A stretch of DNA of 64,000 nucleotides. Origin: Sophora flavescens. Lineage: Eukaryota > Streptophyta > Magnoliopsida > Fabales > Fabaceae. Shown piece by piece: positions 21,371 through 31,880 of the stretch. Within the stretch, counting starts at the first letter, position 1; each line of letters opens with the position of its first letter. The notes below the pieces were generated by a model that was not told where the DNA came from, did not search any database, and worked only from the letters and a program-made list of their open reading frames with translations. The DNA is taken from NCBI GenBank assembly GCA_030762895.1, contig CM061064.1, positions 240,155,086 through 240,219,085 of the forward strand, in the 5' to 3' direction. The position numbers were made by a program, and so were the translations under genes.

Positions 21371-22466
21371 GGAAGCGTGTGAGTGAGGACAAAGCATGCT
21401 GAAAAGACCCGTGTTGGTTTGTGGGGATAGTAGTCAATCCATAAAGCAGCCAGGGATGTTACACTTTTGAGAGCTTTGATGTTTAAAATGATGTTGGGTC
21501 GTAAGCTTTTGAGAGCTTTGACAAATAAAGATATAACACAAAGAAAAGTGTTGAGAATAAAATGTTTTTCTTGCATGCATTTGGCAGACGTGCCATGATC
21601 ATATGAGTGATTACCTTGCAGCGTCATAGTAGATCATACCTATGATGTTCTTCATTGTGCCGGGTGGACAATGAGAGTGATTAGCTTGGACAGTGTGCGA
21701 TGGGTTTTGGCTGTGTGCCTGTGGCTGTGAGACCCCATCTACGTTGTTATCACTGTGCCACGATGTTGGACAGTGTGCGATGGGTTTTGGTTGTGTGCCC
21801 GTGGCTGTGTGCCGGTAACAATCGAGTCTGATCAACTCATCATGAGGTTGGAGATATCTCATGAGATTAAGTATGAATGTTTAGATGATGTATTGAAGTG
21901 TTCATGCATATTTTTCCAACGTTGACGTTTGGGGTATGAGACCCATTGATAAACGAGATGCTATAATATGAATGAGTATGTTGTTATAACCATGTATATG
22001 TGTATGTGCCTTCTTTTGTGTTGCACATTTAGTTATTGTGATCAATCCATATATTGGCGTCTCACCCTTACAAACATATCAGAGTCGTACAAGGGGTATG
22101 ATCCCTACAAGAAGAAGAAGGCTGTCTAGTTCGGGGCATGCTGTTGCTGCTTCTATCGGTTGTAGTGTCTGTTAGTTACGACCAGCTTAGGTCCTATTAT
22201 GTTATATTATGTTTTGAGAATGAAACTGATTATGATTTAGGTGTGAAAACATATGAGGCAGTATAGTTGTATGACTTATATACATTATGTATTTAAGTGT
22301 GATTCGATTACGTTGTTGTTGTTATGAGGTTAAAAGAAAAAAAAATTATCACCATATTTTGAAAAGATAAACGTTGAGAAAACATTATTTTCCGAAAGCA
22401 ACCAGTAAATTAAGTTTTATTTCCGCAAACGAGTAACCATGTGATGACCCGAGTTAGGGTGTCACA

Positions 22467-22634
22467 CGAATTTATTTGAGATTTGTGTGGGGTCATTTCT
22501 GGGTTTGATTGATCGAAGATTCTTTTGGGTTATTTGGGAGACTGAAGGGGCAAAAGAATCTGGAGTTAATTCTTTCGACTTATTAGGGGAAGGTGGGACC
22601 CCTCCTAGGGTAGATCCACCTTTGGACCTGGTAT
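22467..22634 (-). pseudogene. EPRV last coding region, N-terminal part of the upstream unit
   Basis: It directly follows the RNase H frame on the minus strand and continues at 9253 after the LTR insertion. It keeps the uninterrupted sequence GGGGCAAAAGAATC (about 22548-22561), the empty-site version of the point where the 2824 and 45160-48588 LTRs inserted. This shows what the locus looked like before that insertion. Confidence 0.65.
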
Positions 22635-23352
22635 TCATTTGTGAAGAGTGCCCAGCAAGAATTCCCTAGTTAGAAAATCAGGATTAAAGTTATTATCCCC
22701 TTTTAAATATTCAATGTCAAAATCAAAACAACTTAATAGGCTTTGCCATCTGGCGAAGATATGTTTTGAAACTAAATTTTTAACATCCTTTTGTAATACA
22801 TCTTTTGCAGCCTTGCAATCAATTCGAAGTAAAAACCTTTTATTTATTAAATCATCCTGGAATTTGGTGATACATAGCACTATAGATAGAATTTCCTTTT
22901 TAATAGTACTATATTTCTCTTGAGGCTGTATCCAAAGACCAGAGTGAAATCTGACAACTTGTTCAACTTTTGAATGAGGGAGGATTTGTAGTAAGATACC
23001 ACCATATCCTTTATTTGATGCATCAATTTGAACAATAAGACTGGCATCTGGATGAGGAATGCCCAGACAAGGGAGAGACTTGACATCCTTTTTTATGTCT
23101 AAGACTAAATTGGATAACTCCTTTGACCATGGTTTGGGGGTTCAAGGTTTTTCTAAGCCAAGAATATAGGGGTTTACACTTAATTCTAATATTTGGGATA
23201 AATTCTGAGACATAGTTTAAACAACCTAAAAAATGTTGTAATTGTGTTTTATCAGTTAATTCATTCAGAAACTTTTCAGTAAAAGTGATGCTTCTGGTTA
23301 TTGGTGTTATTGTTCCTTGATAGATTTCCTGACCCAAAAATCTTATTTTTGT
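22635..23352 (-). pseudogene. EPRV RT thumb/RNase H region (broken)
   Basis: Three open pieces on the minus strand (23337-23023, 23086-22880, 22880-22635) cover the RT-RNase H connection and RNase H. Visible landmarks are FLGCLNYVSEFIPNI, an RNase H segment in shifted frame near 23040, LLRIDCKAA with a catalytic-type Asp, and the end FDIEYLKGDNNFNPDFLTRE with the final conserved Asp. At least two frameshifts break it. Family role: it removes the RNA template during reverse transcription. Confidence 0.75.
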
Positions 23353-24093
23353 CTAAAATAGTTTTATCTTTTTGGAAGATATCACCATTCCATTTCTCTT
23401 TATTAATTCTTTAAAAATATTGAGATGTTTGAAATGTTGATCTAATGATTGTGAAAAGATCAAAATGTCATCAATATAAACAATGGTAAATTCTGAATGA
23501 GGGTTCAAAATGTCATTCATTATGTGTTGAAATTCAGAGGTTGCATTTTTCAACCCCATAGGCATTACATTCCATTCGTAATGACGAAAAGGAACTGTAA
23601 AAGCAGTTTTATATTTGTCTTTTTCTTCAAACTTTATTTGATAGAATCCTGATTTCATATCCAATTTTGAAAATAATATTCCATTATGTAATATTTTTAT
23701 TAAATCTCTTTTATTGGGAATTGGGCATCTGATCCATTTCAAAACTTTATTTAAAGGCTTATAATTAATTAACATTCGAGGCTCTCCTCACTCTATTTCT
23801 GATTGATTTGAAACATAGAAGGTCGTGCAACTCCAGGGAGACTTATTGGGCCTAATTAGTTTCTTATCAAGAAATCATTTTATTCCCTTTTTACAATATT
23901 CTAAGGTTTCACTATTCATTTGAATTGGACTAGCTTTGGTGGGAATTTTACTTTCTTGAAATCCTTCTTCATATGGTAAAGATACCATATGAGTTTTTCT
24001 CTCCCAGAAAGCATTGGGAACTTCTGAGAAAACTTCTTTTTCAAATTCCTTTTGTATCTTAATTATTTTTTCTTTTATCGAAGGATCTTGAAT
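23353..24093 (-). pseudogene. EPRV reverse transcriptase (broken), caulimovirid signature
   Basis: The open piece 23775-23353 carries PIPNKRDLI, FSKLDMKSGFYQIKF, TAFTVPFRHYEWNVMPMG and the active-site box VYIDDIL (two catalytic Asp). The YEWNVMP(F/M)GLKNA-type motif is characteristic of Caulimoviridae and sets it apart from the Ty3 RT at 38 kb. The N-terminal part (24093-23776) is recognisable (ESKIPTKASPIQMNSETLEY, PWSCTTFYVSN) but contains stops. It is the best-preserved enzymatic piece of the EPRV, but it is not intact. Confidence 0.85.
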
Positions 24094-24606
24094 TTACTTT
24101 TCTATTTTTGTATATAGGATTTCTTTTTGTAAAATTCCTATTTGATTTTTTTTTCTTTGAATTATTGTTAAGAAATTCTTTTCTTCTTGATTTTCATTTA
24201 GATTATTTAACTCTTTTATTTTTATTGGATTTATAAATTCAAATAATATTTCTTGGTTGTCTTTTATTGTTTTTATTTCTTCTTCAGTTATTTGTATAGG
24301 ATAAAGTTGAGTGAGAAAAGGAGTTCCCAAAATTATCTGTTCTGAAGTGTCCTTTACCAAAAGGAATGAGCTAGCAAAGCATATTCCATTATTACAAATA
24401 CTACCCTCTTCTAATTTATAGCTTACTTGTAATTTTTGGTTATTAGCAGTATATAGTTTTTGAAGTGTTTTTTCATAATACTGGGTTTGAATTAGTCCAT
24501 CTTGAATATAGTTGAGGTCTGCTCCAGAGTCTATTAATGCAATGAATGGTTGATGAAAAGGTTTTTTAATTTTTAGGTTTATCTTAATATGCCATTTTTG
24601 TTGCAT
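24094..24606 (-). pseudogene. EPRV aspartic protease region
   Basis: The 170-codon open piece has LIDSGADLNYI near residues 24-34, the catalytic DSGA box of retropepsin-like proteases, and ILGTPFLTQLYPI near residue 95, the hydrophobic-Gly motif of the same fold. It lies upstream of the RT as in caulimovirids. The Lys-rich tail leads towards RT but ends in a stop at 24094. The protease would cut the capsid and polymerase precursors. Confidence 0.8.
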
Positions 24607-24656
24607 TGTTTTTATTCTTAAAAAGAAGTTTGTCTCCTCATTATAAAGAGCATCAA

Positions 24657-25090
24657 CTATTTTTCGAGATTATCATCATCAAAACACGTTGAAGAAGAGT
24701 TTGAAATAGTCTTTCCATTTCCTTTCCCCAAGGATTTTTGAAAATTTTGTTGTAAAATTTTGTATTTTTGTTTTAATTCAGAAATTTCAGATTTTAAAGT
24801 TTTGAATTCTTTATATAAAAGGGGAAGAGTTATTGGTTCCTGAATAAAGGATGTTTCAGGATTCAAAATATCCTTTAAATTATATCTTGAAAATTCTTTT
24901 GTTGTTACTTCTTGGTTTTCTATTTCTTTATATTTTCTAACATTGCTAATTTGACTTGTGGATCTTCAATTTGACCAACTATGTCTAATAAGACTCTAGC
25001 TTCTTTGGAAATAACATTAATAGTAAATTTGAAATCACCGTTATCTCCAAGACATCCACAACTTAGACATCCGATATCAGAATCAGAGGA
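24657..25090 (-). pseudogene. EPRV pre-protease coiled-coil region, 5' end of the upstream unit
   Basis: The open piece 24866-24657 contains a heptad-like run (LKSEISELKQKYKILQQNF). Upstream to about 25090 a frame with stops carries acidic and hydrophobic residues and a short Cys cluster near 25060. Similarity to EPRV order ends at about 25090, where tRNA-like repeats begin, so this unit is truncated before its coat-protein region. Confidence 0.5.
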
Positions 25091-25109
25091 TGTTTCTTGA
25101 TTCTGATAA

Positions 25110-25252
25110 ATTTCTTGCTAATGAATTGCAAAGACTTGCAATAGCACAGTGATAAAGCTATTCTTTCCCAACTCTCAGGTTCTAGGTTCGAATCCCATGA
25201 ACGATTTTTTCTTTCTCCAGTTTTTACTATTTTAAACAAAAGTAATAGCAAA
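25110..25252 (+). repeat. tRNA-derived SINE-like head (plus strand)
   Basis: A-box-like TAGCACAGTGATAAAGC at about 25141 and B-box-like GGTTCGAATCC at about 25185 lie about 44 bp apart, as in tRNA genes and tRNA-derived SINEs. The acceptor arm does not close, so it is not a functional tRNA gene. The tail is T-rich and I cannot define a TSD. Confidence 0.45.
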
Positions 25253-25330
25253 GGTGCTCAGGCGAGATTCGATCCCCGCACTCAAGGGCATAAAACTAAT
25301 GAATTAACCACTGCAACCGAAAATAGATTA
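25253..25330 (-). repeat. Second tRNA-like segment, opposite strand
   Basis: On the minus strand GGGATCGAATCTCGCC (B-box-like) is preceded by GCAGTGGTTAATTCATTAG (A-box-like). It faces the plus-strand copy, separated by a few tens of bases. It is probably a relic of another SINE; no family assignment is possible without a search. Confidence 0.4.
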
Positions 25331-25349
25331 TGATATGTACATGAAATAT

Positions 25350-25760
25350 ATATATGTATATATATTTCTTAGATATTTGGCTCCCTCAAAGATCCGTTCA
25401 AGCTCTGCCACTTCCTGGAAAGCCTAGGTGTGAAAACAATACTTGTTAGTTGAGCCTGAGGAGGCTAGGTGTGCAAACAATGCATGTCTGTAACCTGATC
25501 AGTTATAGTGATAATACTTGGTGAAGCTAAGGACTGGACGTAGCCCAAGGTTTAGGGTGAACCAATATAAATCTCTGTGTCAACTCTCTTCCCTTACCCT
25601 TTTAAGTTTGTTTTATATTTATTGTGCTAGCTGGGTTGAAAGTGGTAAGTTTTCATTTAACCTGTTTTATGCCAGACGCATCTAAGCGTATGATTTTGTC
25701 TGTAGAGAAAACTTTCTTAACTTTGAGTGAGGCTTTTTTTTTGTTTTAAGTGGGAGAATG
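25350..25760 (+). repeat. Possible Ty1/copia LTR remnant
   Basis: The combination GGACTGGACGTAGCCC, GGGTGAACCAATATAAATCTC and CTCTCTTCCC near 25530-25600 looks like the U3/R promoter region of some plant copia LTRs. A purine-rich TAAGTGGGAGAATG lies at about 25749. No paired LTR, PBS or TSD was found, so this is tentative. Confidence 0.3.
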
Positions 25761-26295
25761 TATCTAGGTCAGGTTGTGTTTTCGGTTGAGCCTTTTTGCC
25801 AGCATGCATGACCTTTTTGCTTTATGAAAACTAAGAGTAAATACTTTTTTTTTGTTGGTGGGCCTAAAGCTAGGGCTTTAGTTGCCTCACCCTTGGGCTA
25901 GAATGACACCATTAAGTGCTAGTGTAGCTAATACATGCTAAATATAATTTATATAGAGTTTGATCTAATACCTAGACGGGGCAAATCATAGATGTTTTCT
26001 TTATTTATTTATATCAGATTGGAAATCCGCTATAAGCTTGTGGATTGGCCTTTCCAAAAAGAACCAAGATCTTTATATTTCTCAAAACACCTTCTAGAGT
26101 GAATTTTGAGGATTTTATAAGAGCTTTATCAATGTAAAATTAACGAAAACATTTGAAGATGATAATTTAGAATTTAATTTATTTTATTAACTTCATCAAG
26201 CATCCTCTATAAGGTGATGGAAGTATACTCTTCACCGCTTCTATTACTTAACACGAGTATGAATGAGTTTATTTTGGTTTGGAGCAGTTTTATTG
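25761..26295. other. No gene recognised
   Basis: AT-rich DNA with no ORF or known repeat that I can support. It ends where the large inverted repeat begins. Confidence 0.5.
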
Positions 26296-26659
26296 CAAAT
26301 TTGTGATAAATTCTATATCAATCAATTCATTATTGGATTACATAGAATTTATGGCAATAATATTGTGGCTATATTTTCTTTTAAAAAACATTGTTCGAAA
26401 TAGGTATATAGAATTGAAATATTTCGATTCAATAAATAGTGCTAAAAAAGTGACATTACATTTTACCACAACATAAAATAACATAACAATACAGTAATGG
26501 GGCAATGAAATACTTGAAATTTTTTGTTACATTTTTAGCCGATAACACAACTCAAAACTAAAAGCTATTGCATTGACGAATCATTCTATTAATTTTTTTT
26601 TCTTTATTTGAATTTGACTTTTGTGTCCTAGAACTATCAAATAGTGAATTACCTCTTTT

Positions 26660-27016
26660 CTAATTTAGGTTTCCATACAACATTTGTTGTCTACAAAACT
26701 CAAGAAGTTGGTTAACAACTTCTAATTCTCTAGAAGAAGATGAGATTTGGGACCTAAGATTCAATACATGACCAATACTTCTAAGAGCTGGATCGTTCCT
26801 CCTTGCATTGCCATCCTCAAGTATTGGATCCACATGCAGCTTGCCTTTGTTGTGGAGAAACATCATGCATAATTCTTATGATATTATTAATACCAAAGTG
26901 TCTATAAGCATTCTCAAAATCATTAGATCTATTGTGAAAGTATATTGTCCAAATTCACAATTTCCGTCACATCTTCTACGTTGGTAGGTACCTACACAAG
27001 GGATATGCATGGGCAT
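26660..27016 (-). pseudogene. LOB-domain (LBD)-like pseudogene, left arm
   Basis: From ATG at 27016 (MPMHIPCVG...) the frame gives a partial zinc motif (RRRC...NCEFGQYF in the sister arm), the GAS block (FENAYRHFGINNI type) and PQQR. A one-base shift then leads into the second open piece, 26866-26660, with ARRNDPALRSIGHVLNLRSQ and ISSSSRELEVVNQLLEFCRQ. This matches the order CX2CX6CX3C, GAS block, DP(V)G-type motif and coiled coil of LBD transcription factors, which are plant-specific DNA-binding proteins. Two of the four zinc-motif Cys positions are altered, and the frameshift lies at the same place in both arms, so it predates the duplication. Probably non-functional. Confidence 0.62.
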
Positions 27017-27400
27017 TCATTTTTCGTCTCTGAACACAAATTCTAAGACTTATTCTCAAGAGTAATGATATTGTTCATGTTACCTTGATGTATTTATATA
27101 TATGTCCCTAGAAAAATTAAGCAAGTAGTTTATTTCTTTGATTTTATTAAAGCCATAGATATCAATTACTTATAATCAAATTTTATACTATAAAAATCTA
27201 CTAAATTGTTTTAAAAATTAAATCTCCTAAATCCAAGAAAGATATTTTGACAAATATAAATATTTCTATCTATTCCAACATTTATATACATTCAAATCTG
27301 ATCATTAAATATTTTTATTTATCTTTTCACATATCTATGCACAAAATACTAATAATCCATATGCCTTTAATTAATTTATCATAACTACTATAGCCAAAAC

Positions 27401-27435
27401 CTAATTACTAATAATATAGTTATATTTATAATTAT
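27401..27435. other. Spacer at the axis of the inverted duplication
   Basis: 35 bp of AT-only-like sequence (CTAATTACTAATAATATAG and on). It would be the loop of the predicted hairpin. It also lies between the 5' ends of the two divergent LBD fragments, about 385 bp from each ATG. Confidence 0.75.
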
Positions 27436-27823
27436 GTTTTGGCTTTAGTAATTATGATAAATTAATTAAAGGCATATGGATATTAGTATTTTGTGCATAG
27501 ATATGTGAAAAGATAAATAAGAATATTTAATGATCAGATGTAAATGTATATAAATGTTGGAATAGATAGAAATATTTATATATGTCAAAATATCTTTCTT
27601 GGATTTAGGAGATTTAATTTTGAAAACAAATTAGTAAATTTTTATATTATAAAGTTTGACTATAAGTAATCGATATCTATGGCTTTAATAAAATCAAAGA
27701 AATAAACTACTTGCTAAATTTTTCTAGGGACGACATATATATAATTACATCAAGGTAACATGAACAATATCATTACTCCTGAGAATAAGTCTTAGAATTT
27801 CTGTGTTCAAAGACGAAAAATGA

Positions 27824-28178
27824 ATGCCCATGCATATCCCTTGTGTAGGTACCTACCAACGTAGAAGATGTGACGTAAATTGTGAATTTGGACAATACTT
27901 TCGCAATAGATCCAATGATTTTGAGAATGCATACAGACACTTTGGTATTAATAATATCATAATAGTTATGCATGATGTTTCTCCACAACAAAGGGAAGTT
28001 GCATGAGAATTCAATACTTGAGGAGAGCAATGCAAGGAGGAATGATCCAGTTCTTAGAAGTATTGGCCATGTATTGAATCTTAGGTCCCGAATCTCATCT
28101 TCATCTAGAGAATTAGAAGTTGTTAACCAACTTCTTGAGTTTTGTAGACAACAAACGTTGTATGCAAACCTGAATTAG
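27824..28178 (+). pseudogene. LOB-domain (LBD)-like pseudogene, right arm
   Basis: The open piece 27824-28006 (MPMHIPCVGTYQRRRCDVNC, then EFGQYF and FENAYRHFGINNI) is followed after a one-base shift near 28000 by 27972-28178 in another frame (ARRNDPVLRSIGHVLNLRSR, SSSRELEVVNQLLEFCRQQ). It keeps DPV where the left arm has DPA. The second half of the zinc motif (RRRCDVNC) is present, but the expected CXXC of the first half reads PCVG. The length, about 118 codons in total, matches the LOB domain alone without the variable C terminus. I infer an LBD fragment with moderate confidence. Confidence 0.62.
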
Positions 28179-28551
28179 CAAAGAGGTAATTCACTATTTG
28201 ATAGTTCTAGGACACAAAAGTCAAATTCAAATAAAGAAAAAAAAAACAATTAATAGAATGATTCGTCAATGCAATAGCTTTTTCTTTGAGTTGTGTTATT
28301 GGCTAAAAATGTAACAAAAAATTTCAAGTATTTCATTGTCCCCTTATTGTATTGTTATGTTATTTTATGTTGATGTTGTGCTAAAAAGTAATGTCACTTT
28401 TTTAGCACTATTTGTTGCATTGGAATATTTCAATTCTATACACCTATTTCTAGCAATGTTTTTTTAAAAGAAAATATAGCAACAATATTATTGCCATAAA
28501 TTCTCTGTAATTCAATAATGAATTGATTGATATAGAATTTATTACAAATAT

Positions 28552-31495
28552 ACAACCACATGTTTTATTTATAATTTAATTAAATTTCAATTTTAGTAAA
28601 ATTACTTACACATATAAATGTATTTGATTATTTAACATATATATGTTGACTCTTTTGATATTTTTTATATTTTTAGCCCGTAGTTATTTATATGTATACT
28701 TCTATATCTTTTTGTAATAAATAAATTACATTATATAAAATATAAAATATGCAAAGTAGTCTGGTGTCAAATTCTCAATCAATGAAATTATGACAAATTT
28801 ATTAATTTTTATACTTATTTTTATTATTTATTATGTTAATATAAACAATGAGAATCTTGGTTTACAAATTGAAAAAACTATAAATTTGATAATCAATAAA
28901 AATCATTATCCACGCATAAAAATACATAGTTAATTTTATATTTTTCATATGTAGATAATGATTTGTATACATTTTCTAACAGTATTCGTTCAATTTCCAA
29001 TCCCAATTTTTTAGTTTGTCATATTACAAATAATAAATAAAATCCTATTAACCATGCACATTTTCATAATCAACGTGTTGAGGATTTGATAGCAAAAAAC
29101 TTTCCATCCTTTTCATTCTATAAAATTAAACTTTTTGTAAAGGAGATTGATCAAAATCTTCAACGTGTATATGTTTAAATATTAGATTTATTTAATTATA
29201 TTCAACTCAACTATCACAACATCATGAAATGTAAATAAGCGAGTAAATGTAACTATTATTGGTAATAGTAGAAGTGGGATGCAATTCTAGTCAAAAATTG
29301 CTTACAATGATAAAGGTATAAACCTTGAAGTCACCATTTTTGATAGCTATATCAAACCATCTCTCTTGATCTGGCACTGCAAGATCAATTTGTTGCATCA
29401 AAAAAAAGAAACAACTAAAAAGGATAATTCAAAAAATCCTAATTCTTTATATGCAATTCAAATGAAGTCCTATTTTTTCATATTTGATAAGCAATGGTTT
29501 TAAAAAAATGTCATTTAGGCAGTTTGAGTACTAATAACATGAATATATTCTAGACTTACTACTATATTGTTCTCATTGTATTATTACAATTATTTTCTTG
29601 GCAATATTGAAAATGTAATATTTACCACACATTGCATTCTAGTAAAATCATGAATAAGGTGTACTTGCAAAATAAATTAGATTAGTTTTGAAGAGAAAAA
29701 GGCATACGTACAATGTAATCCAATTGTCTTCTATTTTTATTATTTGATCAGCATGTACAAAATAAAGAATTTATATAATTCAGAAGAATCAATACTAATT
29801 TGAATTAATTTGATTTTTTTGTTATTTCATTTGAAGTACACAAGTTAATTTGATTTAATCCTGATACACAAACGGAATCCATCAAATTATAACAAATAAG
29901 AAGGTAAAGCTAATTCAGTAAAATGAAACACAAGTTTAGAATATATATTTTTTAACAGACACAAGTTTAGAATTTAAATACAAGTAGAATTAAATATTAT
30001 TCATACCTCATGTATTTGGTAATTTGTAATTTCATTTGAGGTACACAACTTAATTTGAATTCATCCTGATACACAAATGGAATCCATAAAAAATTATAAC
30101 AAATAAGAAGGCTAAGCTAATTAAATAAAATAAATCACAAGTCTAAAATTTAAATTTAAATAGAAATGAATAGTCATAACTCAAGTTTAAAAGTAAAAAG
30201 GTACTTAAGTTTACCTTGATATATAATAATATCATTCCTCAATTATTAAAGGAGCATAGTAACTTTCTAGTAAAATATTTTGCTTGATAATACTATATTA
30301 AAATTCTTGATTCAATTTGGATTGGATTATTTAGTGTTTGAAATTATTCAAAATTTGCATTGGAAGTCAGCCATGTTTAGGATTTCTTTAAACTGTGATG
30401 AATAGTAAATTCTTATACCCTGTCAAAGTTATTCATAGGGCAGTTAAAAATCAAATCAATTTGTTCTAAAGAACAAAAGTTTATAAGTTGAAAAATCAAG
30501 AACTAAATAAAGTGATAAATTGAATAAATTAATTTGTTCAGCTTTTCATTTCTTGTTTTTTGGTTTATTCCATTCGTGAATTTTTTAAGCTTAATTTCTT
30601 CAATTTTCATTATATGATTTGATTTTAAGCATCCCTATGAATAAGTGTAACAAGCTACATGAACACACTATCTGTTACGATAATTCAAAGAAACTCTAAA
30701 CCTAATCTCAATGGAAACCTTGAATAAATTAATTTGAATGACAATAAAATTATTAAATTTTCGTGAGAATATGATCGCCATAACATGATGAGCAATAACC
30801 AAAAGCTCTCAAAAAGAAAAGGAAAAAACAATCAAAAGCAGTAAAGTTTGATGAATGAGCAAGATATAATGAAGACAATAAGAAGGATAAGCGAAATTGA
30901 TTCATAGGTGAAGGCCTGGATTACTCACCTGAAGTTGAGCAGAGGAATGAAATCACATCAATGACTCTTTTCTTCCCGTGACTTACTTTTGGCCTTACAT
31001 CTTTTTTTATATTAGTTATGAATCCGTCTAATGACTCAAACCGCGTCAATGGATAACATTTCCAATTGTCTTTATGCACCTCATTTCCAGCTGTCTGTCT
31101 TTTAACACAAATATTAATTACGAAATCTTTAGAATGTTTTCATTACTCTATTTATATTATTGTTGCTGATTTTTTAAGAAATGTATTTCCCTTTTTAAAT
31201 TTTACAAAAGGAAATTTTAATTTTGTTTTCATGACTTTAGATATGGATCCTTTTTAAACATATTTTTTATGTCAAGTAAAGTGATATTGTGGAAGTAATG
31301 CCATTTAAGTGCTATTTATTTCCATCCTTTGAATTTAAACACGTTCTACTTTTTTCCTCTATAACTCCCAATTGATATTTTTAAAGCTATCAATTGCTTA
31401 CCGCTGGCACATTTGATTCCAATCAAATGATTTTATTAGCTTTCCTTTTGTCCTGGATCTAAGGTGGCAGCGACTGTCCAGTAGCGGAGGAGACG
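28552..31495. other. AT-rich low-copy-looking DNA, no gene recognised
   Basis: No convincing ORF. An approximate direct repeat lies at 29821-29985 and 30026-30165 (shared TCATTTGA(A/G)GTACACAA and ATCCTGATACACAAA). On the minus strand 29375-29300 looks exon-like (TTGATCTTGCAG acceptor, about 18 open codons, ATTGTAAGC donor), and near 30935 CAACTTCAGGTGAGT looks like a splice donor. These could be parts of a decayed or unannotated minus-strand gene; I cannot connect them. Confidence 0.4.
29821..30165. repeat. Approximate direct repeat, two copies of ~150 bp
   Basis: Copies at about 29821-29985 and 30026-30165 share TCATTTGA(A/G)GTACACAA, ATCCTGATACACAAA, GGAATCCAT and AACAAATAAGAAGG in order. 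Origin unknown. Confidence 0.6.
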
Positions 31496-31794
31496 TGTAC
31501 CGTAAAACCACGATTTTTTCAGCTTTGAAAGATTGTTATAAATATCAATAAACATATTTTTATCTGAAACTTAAAAAATGATTTTGGAAAAACCAAAGTC
31601 ATATTCATATTATGCTTATTTCATAAGTATACGGTTAAATTTTTGGTTGAAAATTCAGACGGAACCCGATCTACGTTTTTGCTGACAGCAAGATTTTACT
31701 GATCAGAAACCTGATTTTATACTTGATTCGGGCATAAAAACCTAAATCGGGTAATCGACGGAGTCAAGAACGGACGTGCAGAGACAAAATCTGA

Positions 31795-31880
31795 CACCGA
31801 ATGGATGAAGACAATGAGTCATCCATGATGACTCATAAGGATGAGTCATCCATGATGACTCATAAGGATGAGTCATATAG
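31795..31880. repeat. Short tandem repeat of GATGAGTCATCCATGATGACTCATAAG-like units
   Basis: About two and a half units of roughly 33 bp containing GAGTCAT/ATGACTC, which are mutually complementary and can form small stem-loops. Inside the 5' part of the long LTR. Confidence 0.7.

Larger units (their letters stand above)
20579..21463 (+). mobile_element. Cassandra-type TRIM with 5S rRNA-derived LTRs
   Basis: Two 407 bp LTRs (20579-20985, 21057-21463), each TGTAACACCCGG to TTACA, flank 71 bp holding a PBS and a purine-rich end. The element is bounded by perfect CTTTT duplications (20574-20578, 21464-21468). By eye I count 19 mismatches between the LTRs and no indel. Each LTR has a stretch that matches 5S rRNA, including its internal Pol III promoter boxes, which is the hallmark of Cassandra elements. 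It encodes no protein and must have used enzymes of another element. It sits inside the older solo long LTR. The short ORFs here on both strands are incidental. Confidence 0.93.
9254..22466 (+). mobile_element. Solo long LTR (family 1), split by two later insertions
   Basis: It starts TGTAACACCCTG and ends GGGTGTCACA, flanked by CAAAT (9249-9253) and CGAAT (22467-22471), a 5 bp target duplication with one mismatch. The flanks join into one continuous EPRV reading frame. Removing the nested elements at 9352-17975 (plus one ACTAT) and 20579-21463 (plus one CTTTT) leaves one LTR of about 3.7 kb with no PBS, interior or second LTR. That is the product of LTR-LTR recombination. It is a more diverged relative of the element nested in it. 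Confidence 0.9.
26296..28551. repeat. 2.26 kb inverted duplication around an LBD gene fragment
   Basis: The left arm (26296-27400) and right arm (27436-28551) are reverse complements over their length with scattered mismatches; the axis is near 27418. The innermost paired bases are GCCAAAAC (27393-27400) and GTTTTGGC (27436-27443), leaving a 35 bp spacer. Each arm holds an LBD-like coding fragment reading outwards. I see no TSD and no transposon-like ends, so an inverted duplication of host DNA is more likely than a foldback transposon. A transcript through it would fold into a hairpin with a stem of about 1.1 kb. Confidence 0.9.

Noticed and set aside
20579..21463. Simple tandem duplication of 480 bp
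   Set aside because: PBS, purine tract, TG..CA ends and CTTTT duplications identify an LTR element.
25110..25330. Functional tRNA genes
   Set aside because: Box A and B are present but the acceptor and anticodon arms do not pair.
26296..28551. Foldback transposon or MITE
   Set aside because: No TSD or terminal motif at the arm ends, and the arms carry an LBD-like coding fragment; inverted duplication of host DNA fits better.
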